Source of the DNA: Gemmatimonadota bacterium
Lineage (GTDB): Bacteria; Gemmatimonadota; Gemmatimonadetes; Longimicrobiales; Gaopeijiaceae
Reading direction: 5' to 3'
Assembly (NCBI GenBank): GCA_028873825.1
Contig: JAPPNM010000172.1
Location: 1-32,248 of the forward strand
Length of the DNA stretch: 32,248 nucleotides
Made by a program: the position numbers and the translations under genes. Every line of letters starts with the position of its first letter. The stretch's first letter is position 1. Positions 16,561-24,726 of this stretch are shown here, one piece after another. The notes under the pieces were generated by a model, which had not been told where the DNA came from, made no database searches, and saw only the letters and a list, made by a program, of their open reading frames with translations.

Positions 16561-16581
16561 TTGACACGTCAGTTCATGAAC
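16561..16581 (+). promoter_or_regulatory. candidate -35 box and palindrome upstream of the ATPase cassette
   Basis: A perfect TTGACA at 16561-16566 is followed by the perfect 10-bp palindrome gttcatgaac at 16572-16581. No good -10 box is seen at 16-18 nt. The palindrome could be an operator. Confidence 0.25.
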
Positions 16582-16609
16582 AAAGGTGGGACAAGGAGAT
16601 TGAATTGAA

Positions 16610-16705
16610 ATGACTGCGAAGCATTGGATTGTCGCGGTGCAGGTCGTCGACAACCGTGGCAATGAGCTCATGGTCGTCAAGCCGCTGTCGGAAGCGGAAT
16701 CGTGA
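16610..16705 (+). CDS. 31-residue small protein, ATPase operon leader
   Basis: The ATG at 16610 has AAGGAG 11 nt upstream. The peptide begins M-T-A-K-H-W-I-V-A-V-Q-V-V-D-N-R-G and ends P-L-S-E-A-E-S. It looks like one beta hairpin rather than random sequence. Its stop overlaps the ATPase GTG start by GTGA, so translation of the ATPase is probably coupled to it. The function is unknown: it could be a regulator, an antitoxin-like partner or a remnant. Confidence 0.5.
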   Translation: MTAKHWIVAVQVVDNRGNELMVVKPLSEAES

Positions 16706-18372
16706 TCCACACCGTCCGGATCAAGGGCTTCAAGCGGTTCAAGGATGGCACGTTTCGCCTACCGGGACACGTTGTGTTGGCCGGTCCCAACAACATGGGC
16801 AAGACAACCGTTCTCCAGGCGATAGCGTCGTGGGCGCTTGCGTTGCGGCGGTGGCGCGAGTCAAACGACTTCAATCCCAGACGGGGGTACGCGCGGGTGC
16901 CGATCGCTCGGCAGGCGTTCGCTGCGGTACCGCTTCGGAGCTTCGACCTTCTTTCGTCGGATCGCCGCTATCCTTCCACCATCGAGATCGAACTCGGGCA
17001 CAACGAGGGCTGGTCGGTGGCGATGGAGCTGATCGGCGACAGTACGGAGCAGATCTACGTCCGACCCAAGACGGGCACCGATCCGGACACCTTGCGCGAG
17101 CTCGAACTGCCGGTGGTCTTCGTGCCCCCGATGACGGGTCTCGGCATCGAGGAGCCCGTTTTTCAGCCTCCCAAAATCGAACAGCTTCTCGGCCTGGGTC
17201 GCCCCGGAGAGGTCCTGCGGAACCTGGTCGCGGAGGCCAATCGGGATGAGGCCGCCTGGTCCGCGCTCCGGAAATCCATGTACAAGCTATTTGGATACGC
17301 TCTGATGCCGCCCGACACGACCGGGGCGCATATCATCGCCGAATACGGCCGGGTCCGGGATAGGCGTCCGGTGCCTCCGTACTTCGATGTCGCGAGCGCC
17401 GGCAGCGGCTTTCAGCAGGTCTTGATGCTCCTGGCGTTCCTCCACACCAGACCCGGCACCGTGCTGTTGCTCGACGAGCCGGACGCGCACCTCCACATCA
17501 TCCTTCAGGACGCCGTCTATCACGAGTTGCGCACGGTGGCCGCCCGACAGCGCTCGCAGCTCGTCGCGGCAACCCATTCCGAAGTGATCATCAACAGCGT
17601 CGAACCCCGCGAACTCTGCGTCGTGCTCGACGAACCGCGAATGGTGGCCGACACGGCGGAACGCAACACGCTCGTGTCGTCTCTCCGGGTACTGAGCAAC
17701 GACGACGTGATGCGCGCCCTTCAGGTGCGGGGCGTGCTCTACGTCGACGACTACACCGACATCCACATCCTGCGCGCGTTGGCCGCCCGGCTCGACCATC
17801 GCGCCGGGCAGCTGCTCACGACTGAAATCATGTGGAAGTCGGCGGTCTTTCAGACGACGGACGGCGCGGCCGGCAGTAGAGGTATTCGGGCGCGCGAGCA
17901 CTTCAAGGCGTTGCATCTCGTGCAAGGGGACCTTCCCGGACTCGAACTCCAAGACGGCGACGCGCGACCGCCGCTTCCGGAGACACCGGTCGCGGGGGCC
18001 GGGCTGCAGCGCCTACGTTGGAGGCGTTATGAGATCGAGAGCTACCTCCTGCACCCCGACGCCCTCGCCCGTTTCGTTGAATCCGCGGTCGGCGCCGGCG
18101 CCGCCGCGACACACGTCGAGGACATGCTTGCATACTGGCACGACGCATTCCCACCGGCCGTGGTCAAATCCCCCCTCGGCGACCACGAGTATCTGAACAA
18201 TACCAAAGCCCGCACGAAACTCCTTGAGCCGCTGCTAGATGCAGCCGGGTTGCACGGCCTTCCGTACACTCGCTACCACGAGATCGCAGAGACGATGCAG
18301 CCCGAGGAGATTCACCCGGAGGTGGCCGAGAAGCTCGACCAGATCTGCCTCGCCTTCGGGGTCGAGCCGTGA
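16702..18372 (+). CDS. AAA-family ATPase with OLD/Toprim-like C-terminal domain
   Basis: The 556-residue protein has a split ABC-type ATPase. Walker A is G-P-N-N-M-G-K-T at 28-35, the signature S-A-G-S-G-F-Q-Q is at 232-239, Walker B L-L-L-D-E-P-D is at 255-261, and the H-loop T-H is at 291-292. A Toprim-like domain follows: Y-V-D-D-Y-T-D at 347-353 where relatives have V-E-G-x-x-D, Q-D-G-D at 417-420 as the DxD metal site, and W-R-R-Y-E-I-E-S-Y-L-L at 440-450. This layout is shared with OLD nucleases and other phage-defence ATPases. The catalytic Glu of the Toprim motif appears replaced by Asp. GTG 16702 overlaps the 31-residue ORF, and the stop overlaps the start of a 51-residue ORF. A defence role is inference. 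Confidence 0.85.
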   Translation: MIHTVRIKGFKRFKDGTFRLPGHVVLAGPNNMGKTTVLQAIASWALALRRWRESNDFNPRRGYARVPIARQAFAAVPLRSFDLLSSDRRYPSTIEIELGHNEGWSVAMELIGDSTEQIYVRPKTGTDPDTLRELELPVVFVPPMTGLGIEEPVFQPPKIEQLLGLGRPGEVLRNLVAEANRDEAAWSALRKSMYKLFGYALMPPDTTGAHIIAEYGRVRDRRPVPPYFDVASAGSGFQQVLMLLAFLHTRPGTVLLLDEPDAHLHIILQDAVYHELRTVAARQRSQLVAATHSEVIINSVEPRELCVVLDEPRMVADTAERNTLVSSLRVLSNDDVMRALQVRGVLYVDDYTDIHILRALAARLDHRAGQLLTTEIMWKSAVFQTTDGAAGSRGIRAREHFKALHLVQGDLPGLELQDGDARPPLPETPVAGAGLQRLRWRRYEIESYLLHPDALARFVESAVGAGAAATHVEDMLAYWHDAFPPAVVKSPLGDHEYLNNTKARTKLLEPLLDAAGLHGLPYTRYHEIAETMQPEEIHPEVAEKLDQICLAFGVEP

Positions 18373-18524
18373 GCGGCCGCGAGGTTCCCGAAGGGAGGTT
18401 CAAATATTCGCTATTCGAGGAGTCGGCTGAGCACTGGAGGATCTCCGAGTACGATCCCCCGGAACGCCTTGCCGGCCCGGCGCCTCGCCTGCTCTCGGTG
18501 CTCGCGGGGCTTCATCCACGATGA
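18369..18524 (+). CDS. 51-residue ORF coupled to the ATPase, possibly a truncated partner
   Basis: GTG 18369 overlaps the ATPase stop (GTGA). The product begins V-S-G-R-E-V-P-E-G-R-F-K-Y-S-L-F-E-E-S and contains W-R-I-S-E-Y-D-P-P-E-R-L, which looks like the N-terminus of a larger protein. It ends after L-A-G-L-H-P-R, 25 nt before the convergent TonB-receptor gene ends. I recognise no family. The coupling suggests a true second gene, perhaps cut short when the TonB-receptor segment was joined. Confidence 0.45.
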   Translation: MSGREVPEGRFKYSLFEESAEHWRISEYDPPERLAGPAPRLLSVLAGLHPR

Positions 18525-18549
18525 AGTGGACGCCCCCTCCCGGCGGCTG

Positions 18550-19008
18550 CTAGAACTGCGCTTCAATACCGATTACCAGGGTTCGATGCCCAAAAAAGGT
18601 CAGGATAGGCCTTGGCGTACGATAGTCTGCGTCGTAACTGTAGCCCCAGACGTTGCCGCGATTCAGCACGTTTAGGCCCTCGACATAGATCGCCGCCACA
18701 CCACCCCGTGGCCGCCCGAGCCGCGACAGGCGACCGTCAAGTCGGAAGTACGCGGGTAGCCTATCGGAGTGGACCGGCCCGTACAACGGAGCTGCGAACC
18801 GACCGTCTTCGGGAGACTCCGCGCCTACGATCGGCGTGTACGGCCTGCCCGTCGCATACCGGCCCGTAAGGCCCAGCTCCCACTCTTCGACCGCCAGCTT
18901 CCCCACGGCGGTCAGAGTATGCGTCACGTCAAAGCGGCACGGCACCAAGGAACCGTCCTTCAGTTTGACTTCGCAGTGAAGATACGAGTAGGTGAGCCAG
19001 CCGACTAA
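18550..19008 (-). pseudogene. C-terminal part of the TonB-dependent receptor, out of frame
   Basis: This frame continues the beta-barrel of the upstream receptor: V-G-W-L-T-Y-S-Y-L, then R-F-D-V-T-H-T-L-T-A-V-G-K, then R-Y-A-T-G-R-P-Y-T-P-I-V-G, then L-N-V-L-N-R-G-N-V-W-G and a final strand ending G-I-E-A-Q-F with terminal Phe, as in outer-membrane barrels. It is separated from the main frame by a single frameshift in or near 19005-19035. An independent TTG start at 18948 is possible on paper but has no biological sense. Confidence 0.8.
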
Positions 19009-21134
19009 GGACCGAGTACTTGGGGGCGGATCAGCACGTCCAGCCCGGCCGCGCGGCCGACTGTCGCCACCGGGGCATCGGTGCCGACTCGGTCTTCTTG
19101 GACATAGTCCTCGTAGCGCTTGGTGTAGGCCTCCGCACGCAGCGCGGGCGCACCTTCCCGCTGGATTCCGGCGACTAGGTGGTATGCTCCCAGAGGCACG
19201 CCGGCCGGGCTACCCCTGTCCGGAAGCGCATAGCGGGTGCGCCAGCGCCCTTGGCTGAAGCGACCGCCTCCCACTCGCAACGTCCAGGCTCCGGCGCTGT
19301 ACGCCGCCGCGATACGGGGGTCGATCTGCTTGTCGACTTCGCCGGGCAGTTGGTCGAGTCGCACGCCGCCAAGGAGCGCCAGGCCCCGTGAAGCCCGCCA
19401 CTCGATCTCCGTGTAGCCGCCCAGATGCTCGGAACTCCGCCGGTTTCGGTCCAGCCGTACGACAGGCGAGCCAGGTGCCACGTTCTCGCTCGCCGGAACC
19501 GCGCCGTCGGTCAACGACGCCAGACGCGCGCCTTCAAGACCACCCCTGAGCACCACATGGGAGTGCTCAAACTCGCCGTCCAAACGTGCGCCCAAATGGC
19601 TGTCCTCGTGGCCGCGTTCCAGCACGCCGAACCGAAAGCGGGTGTCGCGGGTGGACGACGCAAGCGTCAGTCGGGCCGCCATGCGGCCATCGGAGCTCGA
19701 GACACGCACCTCCGCAGTGCCGAGTCGGGTCCCGGATTCGCTTCGGAAGGCGCCCCGGTAGCCGGTTGACGAGATCAGGGCTGTTGTCCGATCGGACACG
19801 CCAAGTGCTCCGACACGCAGCTCCAGCCCGTAAACCGGCTCTAGTGCCGCACCGACCATTAGCTGGCCCGACGTCGGTGACTCCGGGTAGTCGTCGGTCC
19901 GATCGTGAAGTTCGAGGAGCGGCCGAGTGTGCGTCAACATCGTCGTAGACCACATTCCCGCCCGGTCGCCGAGCGGCTGCCAGACCGTGCCGCCTACCGA
20001 CACCAAGTTTGCGCCGGCACGCCACCGGAACGTCGTGGGGCGGCGTTCCGTCTCGAGCGCGACTATGCCGGAGAGTGCGTTGCCGTACCGTGCCGAAAAA
20101 CCTCCACTCGAAAAATACGCGGTCCTCAACACCGAAGGGTCCAACACGCCGAAGATCGAGCCGTTCAGAGTCTCGAAACGTCCCGGATGAAAGAGACGGG
20201 CGCCGTCCACGTAGATCGGCGTTTCGGCCGGGTCGCCGCCGCGCACGTAGAGATCGCCGCCGTCCCCCACACGCGTCACGCCCGGCAGCGTCTGAAGGGT
20301 CTGGAAGATATCCGCCGTGCCGCCCGGCATGGTGTACACTTCCAGCTTCGACAGCCGGGTCGCCGCGCGCGGGTCGTCAACCGAGTACGTACCCGCCTCG
20401 ACCAGTATCGGCTCAAGCGCGTACACTGCCGGTTGCGGACGGGCATCGTGGTCCCGAGGCGTAGGCGGGACCGGACGATTCGGCTGTGCCACCACTTTGG
20501 GGTCGTCGCCGTGTTCGGGGCCGGACACCTTCTCCCGTAGCCCCGGATGCGTCGGAAATAGCTCCGCACCCCTCCTCCAGGTCTGTTCCGCCAGCGCCTC
20601 CCGCCCTTGTCGAACGTACAGCTCGCCCAGATACAGATAGGTTGACGCGACGACAGGCTCAATCCGCTCGCCGTGAAACTCCAGCACCCGCTCCAGCTCT
20701 TGCACCGCTGCGTCAGTGCGTCCAAGGAACTCGGGAGTACGGTAGTGGTTCATGCCAAGCATGAAGCGGGCCATCAGGTGCTGCGGTTCTCGGGCGAGCG
20801 CTTTTGCCAATAGCTCATTCGCTTCGCCGACCAAGGCACCCTGACGAAGGATCTTCGCGAACGGAATGAGGCATTGGCTCCGTATGCGCGCCCGGATGAC
20901 GAGAGCATCGACGGGACGTGCCCTTTCCATGCCTGCGGCCGCAGCCTCAAGCCGTTCGACCGCAGCCTCCATTTTGTCCTCTACCTTCTCGACCGCCGCT
21001 TGCTCACACTTCGCGAAATCCGCCGCAACCGCTTCGGCGTCCGCAGTCTTGCTTTGTGCTTGGACCCACCCGCTGGTGAGTAGAACCGCTACCGCTGCTG
21101 GCACGAGGCCCATCGTTAGATCATATGCACGCAT
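19005..21134 (-). CDS. TPR-TonB-dependent receptor fusion (frameshifted before its C-terminus)
   Basis: The 709-residue open part starts with a Sec signal peptide ending W-V-Q-A-Q (about 27). About 180 residues of helical TPR-like repeats follow (R-E-P-Q-H-L-M-A-R-F-M-L-G-M-N-H-Y and Y-L-Y-L-G-E-L-Y-V-R-Q-G-R). Then comes a TonB plug with L-Q-T-L-P-G-V, L-Y-V-R-G-G-D-P-A-E-T-P-I-Y-V-D-G and F-S-A-R-Y-G-N-A-L-S-G-I-V, and then barrel strands. It stops at 19005 after L-I-R-P-Q-V-L-G-P, while the rest of the barrel is encoded in the next frame down to 18550. Strong AGGAGGAG precedes ATG 21134. It should transport a siderophore, glycan or cofactor across the outer membrane. Whether the frameshift is real or a sequencing error cannot be told. 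Confidence 0.85.
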   Translation of the reverse strand: MRAYDLTMGLVPAAVAVLLTSGWVQAQSKTADAEAVAADFAKCEQAAVEKVEDKMEAAVERLEAAAAGMERARPVDALVIRARIRSQCLIPFAKILRQGALVGEANELLAKALAREPQHLMARFMLGMNHYRTPEFLGRTDAAVQELERVLEFHGERIEPVVASTYLYLGELYVRQGREALAEQTWRRGAELFPTHPGLREKVSGPEHGDDPKVVAQPNRPVPPTPRDHDARPQPAVYALEPILVEAGTYSVDDPRAATRLSKLEVYTMPGGTADIFQTLQTLPGVTRVGDGGDLYVRGGDPAETPIYVDGARLFHPGRFETLNGSIFGVLDPSVLRTAYFSSGGFSARYGNALSGIVALETERRPTTFRWRAGANLVSVGGTVWQPLGDRAGMWSTTMLTHTRPLLELHDRTDDYPESPTSGQLMVGAALEPVYGLELRVGALGVSDRTTALISSTGYRGAFRSESGTRLGTAEVRVSSSDGRMAARLTLASSTRDTRFRFGVLERGHEDSHLGARLDGEFEHSHVVLRGGLEGARLASLTDGAVPASENVAPGSPVVRLDRNRRSSEHLGGYTEIEWRASRGLALLGGVRLDQLPGEVDKQIDPRIAAAYSAGAWTLRVGGGRFSQGRWRTRYALPDRGSPAGVPLGAYHLVAGIQREGAPALRAEAYTKRYEDYVQEDRVGTDAPVATVGRAAGLDVLIRPQVLGP

Positions 21135-21428
21135 CTTCAATCTCCTCCTGACGTTGTTCCATGTGTATGTGTGTTTCCGGCACGCTCCAGCGCGGTCGGA
21201 AGCTGTGTACCGTATCCATCGTTTACAATCCTTATTCATGAGCCGTCAGGATAGACGGCAAGATGGAGGGTTGAGGGACCTCTCGCAACCCCGAGGGCAG
21301 GCCCGAGGGCAATTCGGGGCGGTTCGGGGCCGGAAGAGCGGAGTTTCGAGTCCGAAAGAAAGTAGTGTTCGGCGCTTGGAGACACCCCGGCGTCCTTGCG
21401 GCCGCCGGGGCCGGGGAAAGTCGCGCGC
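21135..21428. other. intergenic region upstream of the TonB receptor
   Basis: No gene is supported. About half of it (21284-21425) is the right arm of the long inverted repeat, which ends 3 bases before the terminal repeat of the IS. No clear receptor promoter is visible. Confidence 0.5.
21284..21425 (+). repeat. long inverted repeat, right arm
   Basis: This arm matches the minus strand of 16425-16550 in a series of 13-20-base blocks, with a longer central spacer (about 20 extra bases around the cgagtccgaaag stretch). It abuts the left end of the IS at 21429. Confidence 0.75.
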
Positions 21429-22366
21429 CCTAGCAGTCCGTGGATAAAGTCGAACCTGGCTGTGCCTTTGTAGGCGAGTTAAATTACAGGCACACTGGAA
21501 CTTCGGCCAACGGAGACGGCGATGGCTATCGGGAGGCGGCGCAGGGCTCCTCAGCAGGAGTTGTTCGTGGCGGCCAGCGACATCCGGGCGCTCGACAACC
21601 CGTTCTACCGGGCGCTGAACGGGCTGCTGGAGGAGCACGGGTTCGACGAGTTCGCGGAAGAGCAGTGCGCGGAGTTCTACTCGGGCAACCGGGGCCGCCC
21701 TGGGGTTCCGCCCGGCGTGTACTTCAGGATGCTGATGGTGGGGTATCTGGAGGGGCTGGGTTCGGAGCGGGGGATCGCGTGGCGTTGCGCGGACTCGTTT
21801 TCGCCGCGCGAGTTTCTGGGATGCGGGCTGGCGGGGAACCCGCCGGAGCACTCGACGCTCTCGAAGACGCGGAAGCGGTTGAGCGTGGAGGCGCACGGGG
21901 CGGTCTTCGGCTTCGTGCTCGAGCGGCTGAGGGAGTCGGGGCTGCTGAGCGGCAGAACGCTGGGCGTGGACGCGACGACGCTGGAGGCCCAACGCGGCTA
22001 TGCGCACGATCGTGCGGCGCGACGACGGGACGGAGTACGAGGAGTGGCTGGAGCAGCTGGCGGCGGCCTCGGGGATCGAGACGCCGACGCGGAGGCGGTG
22101 CGGCTTCGGCACCCCCCGCGCCCTGCGGGGTCTGGCTTGGGCGCAGGCCGAACTTGCGGCCCGCGCCGCGGACGCCGCTTCGGCTTTTATTCGCCGCTCC
22201 AAGACCCTTTTCCGGCTCCTGTCGGCCGTTTCAGCCGCCGCAGCCGCAAATCCGGGCCGCAGACGCCCAAATCCGCCATTCCTGCACAACCCGGGTCGTT
22301 TGTGCCCCGCTTCCACCACGCACAAGCGCATCTCCCTGAGAACCCGTTTATCCACGGCCTGCTAGG
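21429..22366 (+). mobile_element. deleted insertion sequence with intact terminal inverted repeats
   Basis: The left end reads cctagcagtccgtggataaa (21429-21448). The right end is its reverse complement with one mismatch (22347-22366). The element is only 938 bp. It carries the N-terminal half of a DDE transposase of the IS5/IS1182-like type, then about 240 bases with no transposase homology that I can see, so it is an internally deleted, non-autonomous copy. No target duplication is evident. The same terminal repeat occurs at bases 1-16. Confidence 0.8.
21522..22092 (+). pseudogene. truncated, frameshifted IS5/IS1182-like transposase
   Basis: The N-terminus resembles DUF772-type transposases: M-A-I-G-R-R-R-R-A-P-Q-Q-E-L-F, then F-Y-R-A-L-N-G-L-L, then G-V-P-P-G-V-Y-F-R-M-L-M-V-G-Y-L-E-G, then H-S-T-L-S-K-T-R-K-R-L and the first catalytic Asp in G-V-D-A-T-T-L-E-A. 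At 21988-21990 an extra C shifts the frame. Removing it gives E-A-N-A-A-M-R-T-I-V-R-R-D-D-G, which continues to G-I-E-T-P-T-R, after which homology ends. The remaining catalytic residues are lost. ATG 21522 is preceded by GGAGACGGCG. Confidence 0.85.
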
Positions 22367-22494
22367 CCAGGTTGCGAAAGGGGGGGAGCTCCTGGAGCGC
22401 CCCCCCCCTTTCTTCGCGCCCCCCCGAAAAAAGGGGCCGCCCCGGATCGCTCCGGAACGGCCCCCGCCGGCGAACCGGGCGCCCTGGAAGGAAG
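22367..22494. other. spacer between the IS and an Ig-like lipoprotein gene
   Basis: This 128-base spacer includes cggatcgctccgga at 22444-22457, which is also found next to the tandem copies at about 24983 and 25741. It marks the fourth, diverged copy of the locus B repeat unit. Confidence 0.5.
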
Positions 22495-22905
22495 CTACCG
22501 GGGCGCCACCGACACGTGGAAGTCGAGGTAGCCGTGTCCGGCCGGGTTGTGCGGTTCCGTCCCCACGAGCACGCGCAGGTGCTTCACCACGTCGACGGCG
22601 ACGGTCGTGAGGACGTGCTCCGCCGAAACCGAGACGGCGACCGCCTCGGCGCCGGACGGCGGAACTAAGAGGATGTCCCAAACTCCCCAGACCTCCAAGC
22701 ACTCGGCGGGTTCGTAGTAGTCCGCGAGGGACGTATTCACCGTGTCCCCGACCAGCATGTCGAGGTCCGGAGGATGGACCACCACCTTCTGTTCGGGATC
22801 CCACTTGCGACCGAAAGAGAAGTCGCAGCCGCTGTCTATTATCGGACATGCCGGCGTCGCCGCGACGGCTGCCGCCAGGGCGATGCCTACAATAGCTCTA
22901 CTCAT
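22495..22905 (-). CDS. Ig-like-domain lipoprotein, copy 1 (diverged)
   Basis: The 136-residue precursor has a signal M-S-R-A-I-V-G-I-A-L-A-A-A-V-A and a cleavage region ending A-T-P-A-C. The mature part is one Ig-like domain: P-D-L-D-M-L-V-G-D-T-V-N-T-S-L, then Y-Y-E-P-A-E-C-L-E, then A-E-A-V-A-V-S-V-S-A-E-H-V-L-T-T-V-A-V and a final F-H-V-S-V strand. It matches the pattern V-G-D-T to V-S-V-S-x-x-x-L-T-x-x-A of putative Ig/Big-type adhesion domains. AGGAGG lies 7 nt before ATG 22905. It is clearly related to the three copies at 24.3-26.3 kb but more divergent, with the IS1380 remnant between them. Confidence 0.8.
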   Translation of the reverse strand: MSRAIVGIALAAAVAATPACPIIDSGCDFSFGRKWDPEQKVVVHPPDLDMLVGDTVNTSLADYYEPAECLEVWGVWDILLVPPSGAEAVAVSVSAEHVLTTVAVDVVKHLRVLVGTEPHNPAGHGYLDFHVSVAPR

Positions 22906-23027
22906 TTTCCCGCCTCCTATCTCTTCATCCCGGATCCTGCGATCCCGGGGTAGGGCAGCACCGCCCGGGGCCTTAGATTACGGGACGATTCTCGACAAGT
23001 CGACCCGCAACGGAGGGCACCCGGACG

Positions 23028-23940
23028 GTGCGACACCATCATACCGGAAGCAGGCCGCATGTGCAAGGATCCGGACGGGCGCTGCGCGTCCGGCACAGCG
23101 CACGCAATCTCACCGACGGCGGCGGCCTGGTTCTGGTCCGCAAGCTCTTCGACCGGCTGGGTCTGGCGGGCTGGATCGACCGCCGGACGGAAAAGGAGAA
23201 GGGCTTCTTCCGGCCGGGCCTGATGACGGAGGTGTGGATCGTGCTGCTGCTCTACGGCGGCGGCGTGATGACCGACCTGCGGCTGCTGGACCGCCGGGGT
23301 GTGCGCCGGATCTTCGGCTGGGTCCGGGTGCCGCATCCGACGACGTTCGGGCGCTGGATGAGGAGTTCGGGCGAGCGAATGGTTCCGCTGCTGGACGAAC
23401 TGCTGTGGAGAATGGTCCGGCAGCGCTGGGCGCTGGCGGGCGGCGCCCCGGAAAGGCTGACGGTGACGATGGATTCGACAGTGGTGGTGCGCTACGGGAG
23501 GAAGCAGGCCGGGGCGGAGCGGGGCTACAACCCGAAGAAGCGGGGCCGGCCGTCGCATCATCCGCTTCTGGCCTACGTCCGGGAGACGGGAGACTGCCTG
23601 GGGGTGCGCTGGCGGGCGGGCGGCGCCCACACCGCCGAGGGTGCGGAGGAGTGGCTGGAGAAGCTGGTGGAACGGATGAGAGGAGCGGGCGTGGGCACCA
23701 TCACGGTCCGGCTCGACAAGGGGTTCTTCAGCCGGAGGATGGTGCGGACGCTCGAGCGCTTGAGCGTCTTCTTCCTGCTCAAGGTTCCGCGCCACCGCTG
23801 GCTGGACGCCCGCCGAGGCCATTGGCGCTTCTCGGCCAAGGGAGGGGCGGTCTTTCCGGGCGAGGACATGTGGACGGCGACCGGCAAGCTGTGGGGCGCG
23901 CGCCTGCTCACGGTTCAGACGGCGCGGCCCATCGTGTGCC
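23028..23940 (+). pseudogene. IS1380-family transposase, 3' end missing
   Basis: The GTG at 23028 has GGAGG upstream, and the first 300 residues match IS1380-type transposases: R-H-S-A-R-N-L-T-D-G-G-G-L, then F-R-P-G-L-M-T-E-V-W-I-V-L-L-L-Y-G-G-G-V-M, first Asp in V-T-M-D-S-T-V-V-V, then G-Y-N-P-K-K-R-G-R-P-S-H-H-P-L-L-A, and second Asp in V-R-L-D-K-G-F-F. Homology stops at about 23930 (L-T-V-Q-T-A-R-P), and the following residues are the antisense of a neighbouring ORF. The catalytic Glu region and the right end are lost, so this copy cannot move by itself. Confidence 0.85.
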
Positions 23941-23944
23941 ATTT

Positions 23945-24219
23945 TCAATGCCCATTGACAGAATCGCCCCGTCCTCGCCCGCGCCCGGCGGGTGTTGCAC
24001 GTCCAGAACGATTTCGTCTTTGCCCATGCCGCGCCGCCATACGTCGGGGGGCAGGCTTCGCACGGCTACGGCCCGCCAGGGCTGGCGTTGCCCGGAGGCC
24101 GTGCTGTAAACCTCGGGGATGACCAAGCGGTCCGTCTCCAACAGGGCCGCCCGGATGCGAGGCCAGTCGCGGGCCGGGTTCCACCGCCCCGGGAACAAGT
24201 GTTGCCGGAGGATGTCCAC
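23945..24219 (-). pseudogene. N-terminal fragment of an unknown protein, interrupted by the IS1380 remnant
   Basis: A GTG at 24219 (AAAGGGG about 8 nt upstream) opens a frame of about 90 residues: M-D-I-L-R-Q-H-L-F-P-G-R-W-N-P-A-R-D-W-P, then T-D-R-L-V-I-P-E-V-Y-S-T-A-S-G, then M-G-K-D-E-I-V-L-D-V-Q-H-P-P-G-A-G and G-A-I-L-S-M-G-I-E-N-G. The composition is protein-like and unlike a shadow frame. It runs straight into the truncated transposase tail on the other strand, so its own end is probably missing. No family is recognised. Confidence 0.55.
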
Positions 24220-24273
24220 GGGGAGATCCCCTTTCGGCGAACTGGAGGCCTCCGCCCCTCCCCCGGAAGGAAG

Positions 24274-24714
24274 CTACCGGGGCGGCGGCCCCCTCACCGA
24301 CACGTAGAAATTGTGGTTGTACCTGTAATCGGAGTGACACCGCGATCCAGATTGTCGGATGCATCCGCCGTGATCGATCATGGATTCTGGCCCGACGTTC
24401 ACGAGCACGGTATCCGCCGCGGCGATCGCGATCGTCGTGAGAACGTACTCCGAAACCGAGACGGCGACCGCCGCCGGCTCGGACGACCGGGCCGCGAAGC
24501 CCCCGTATTCTGCCTGGAACTCTTCAAGGCACTCGCGCGGGGAGAAGTGGTCCAGGAGGGACGTTTCCACCGTGTCCCCGGCCATCATGACGAGATCCGG
24601 CATCTCGTCGCCCCAAGGACCGAACATCATGCACCAGGTGCTTGCCGCGCCGGTGCATGCCGACGTCGTCGCGGCAACGGCGGCCAGGGCGACGCCCGCA
24701 ATCGTCTTTCTCAC
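24274..24714 (-). CDS. Ig-like-domain lipoprotein, copy 2
   Basis: The 146-residue precursor starts at GTG with AGGAGGCGGGAA just upstream. The signal M-R-K-T-I-A-G-V-A-L-A-A-V-A-A-T leads to T-S-A-C at about 20. The mature Ig-like domain has M-P-D-L-V-M-M-A-G-D-T-V-E-T-S-L-L-D-H-F, then P-R-E-C-L, then F-A-A-R-S-S-E-P-A-A-V-A-V-S-V-S-E-Y-V-L-T-T-I-A-I. The variable C-terminal half has two extra Cys (C-I-R-Q-S-G-S-R-C) and a final Y-V-S-V-R-G-P-P-P-R. It follows a protease-tail remnant. Confidence 0.85.
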   Translation of the reverse strand: MRKTIAGVALAAVAATTSACTGAASTWCMMFGPWGDEMPDLVMMAGDTVETSLLDHFSPRECLEEFQAEYGGFAARSSEPAAVAVSVSEYVLTTIAIAAADTVLVNVGPESMIDHGGCIRQSGSRCHSDYRYNHNFYVSVRGPPPR

Positions 24715-24726
24715 TTCCCGCCTCCT

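Larger units (their letters stand above)
16076..16609. other. intergenic region between the CoA ligase and the ATPase cassette
   Basis: No supported gene is present in this stretch of about 530 bases. Its right half (about 16425-16550) is one arm of the inverted repeat paired with 21284-21425. Open frames across it are GC-driven and lack motifs. Confidence 0.5.
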
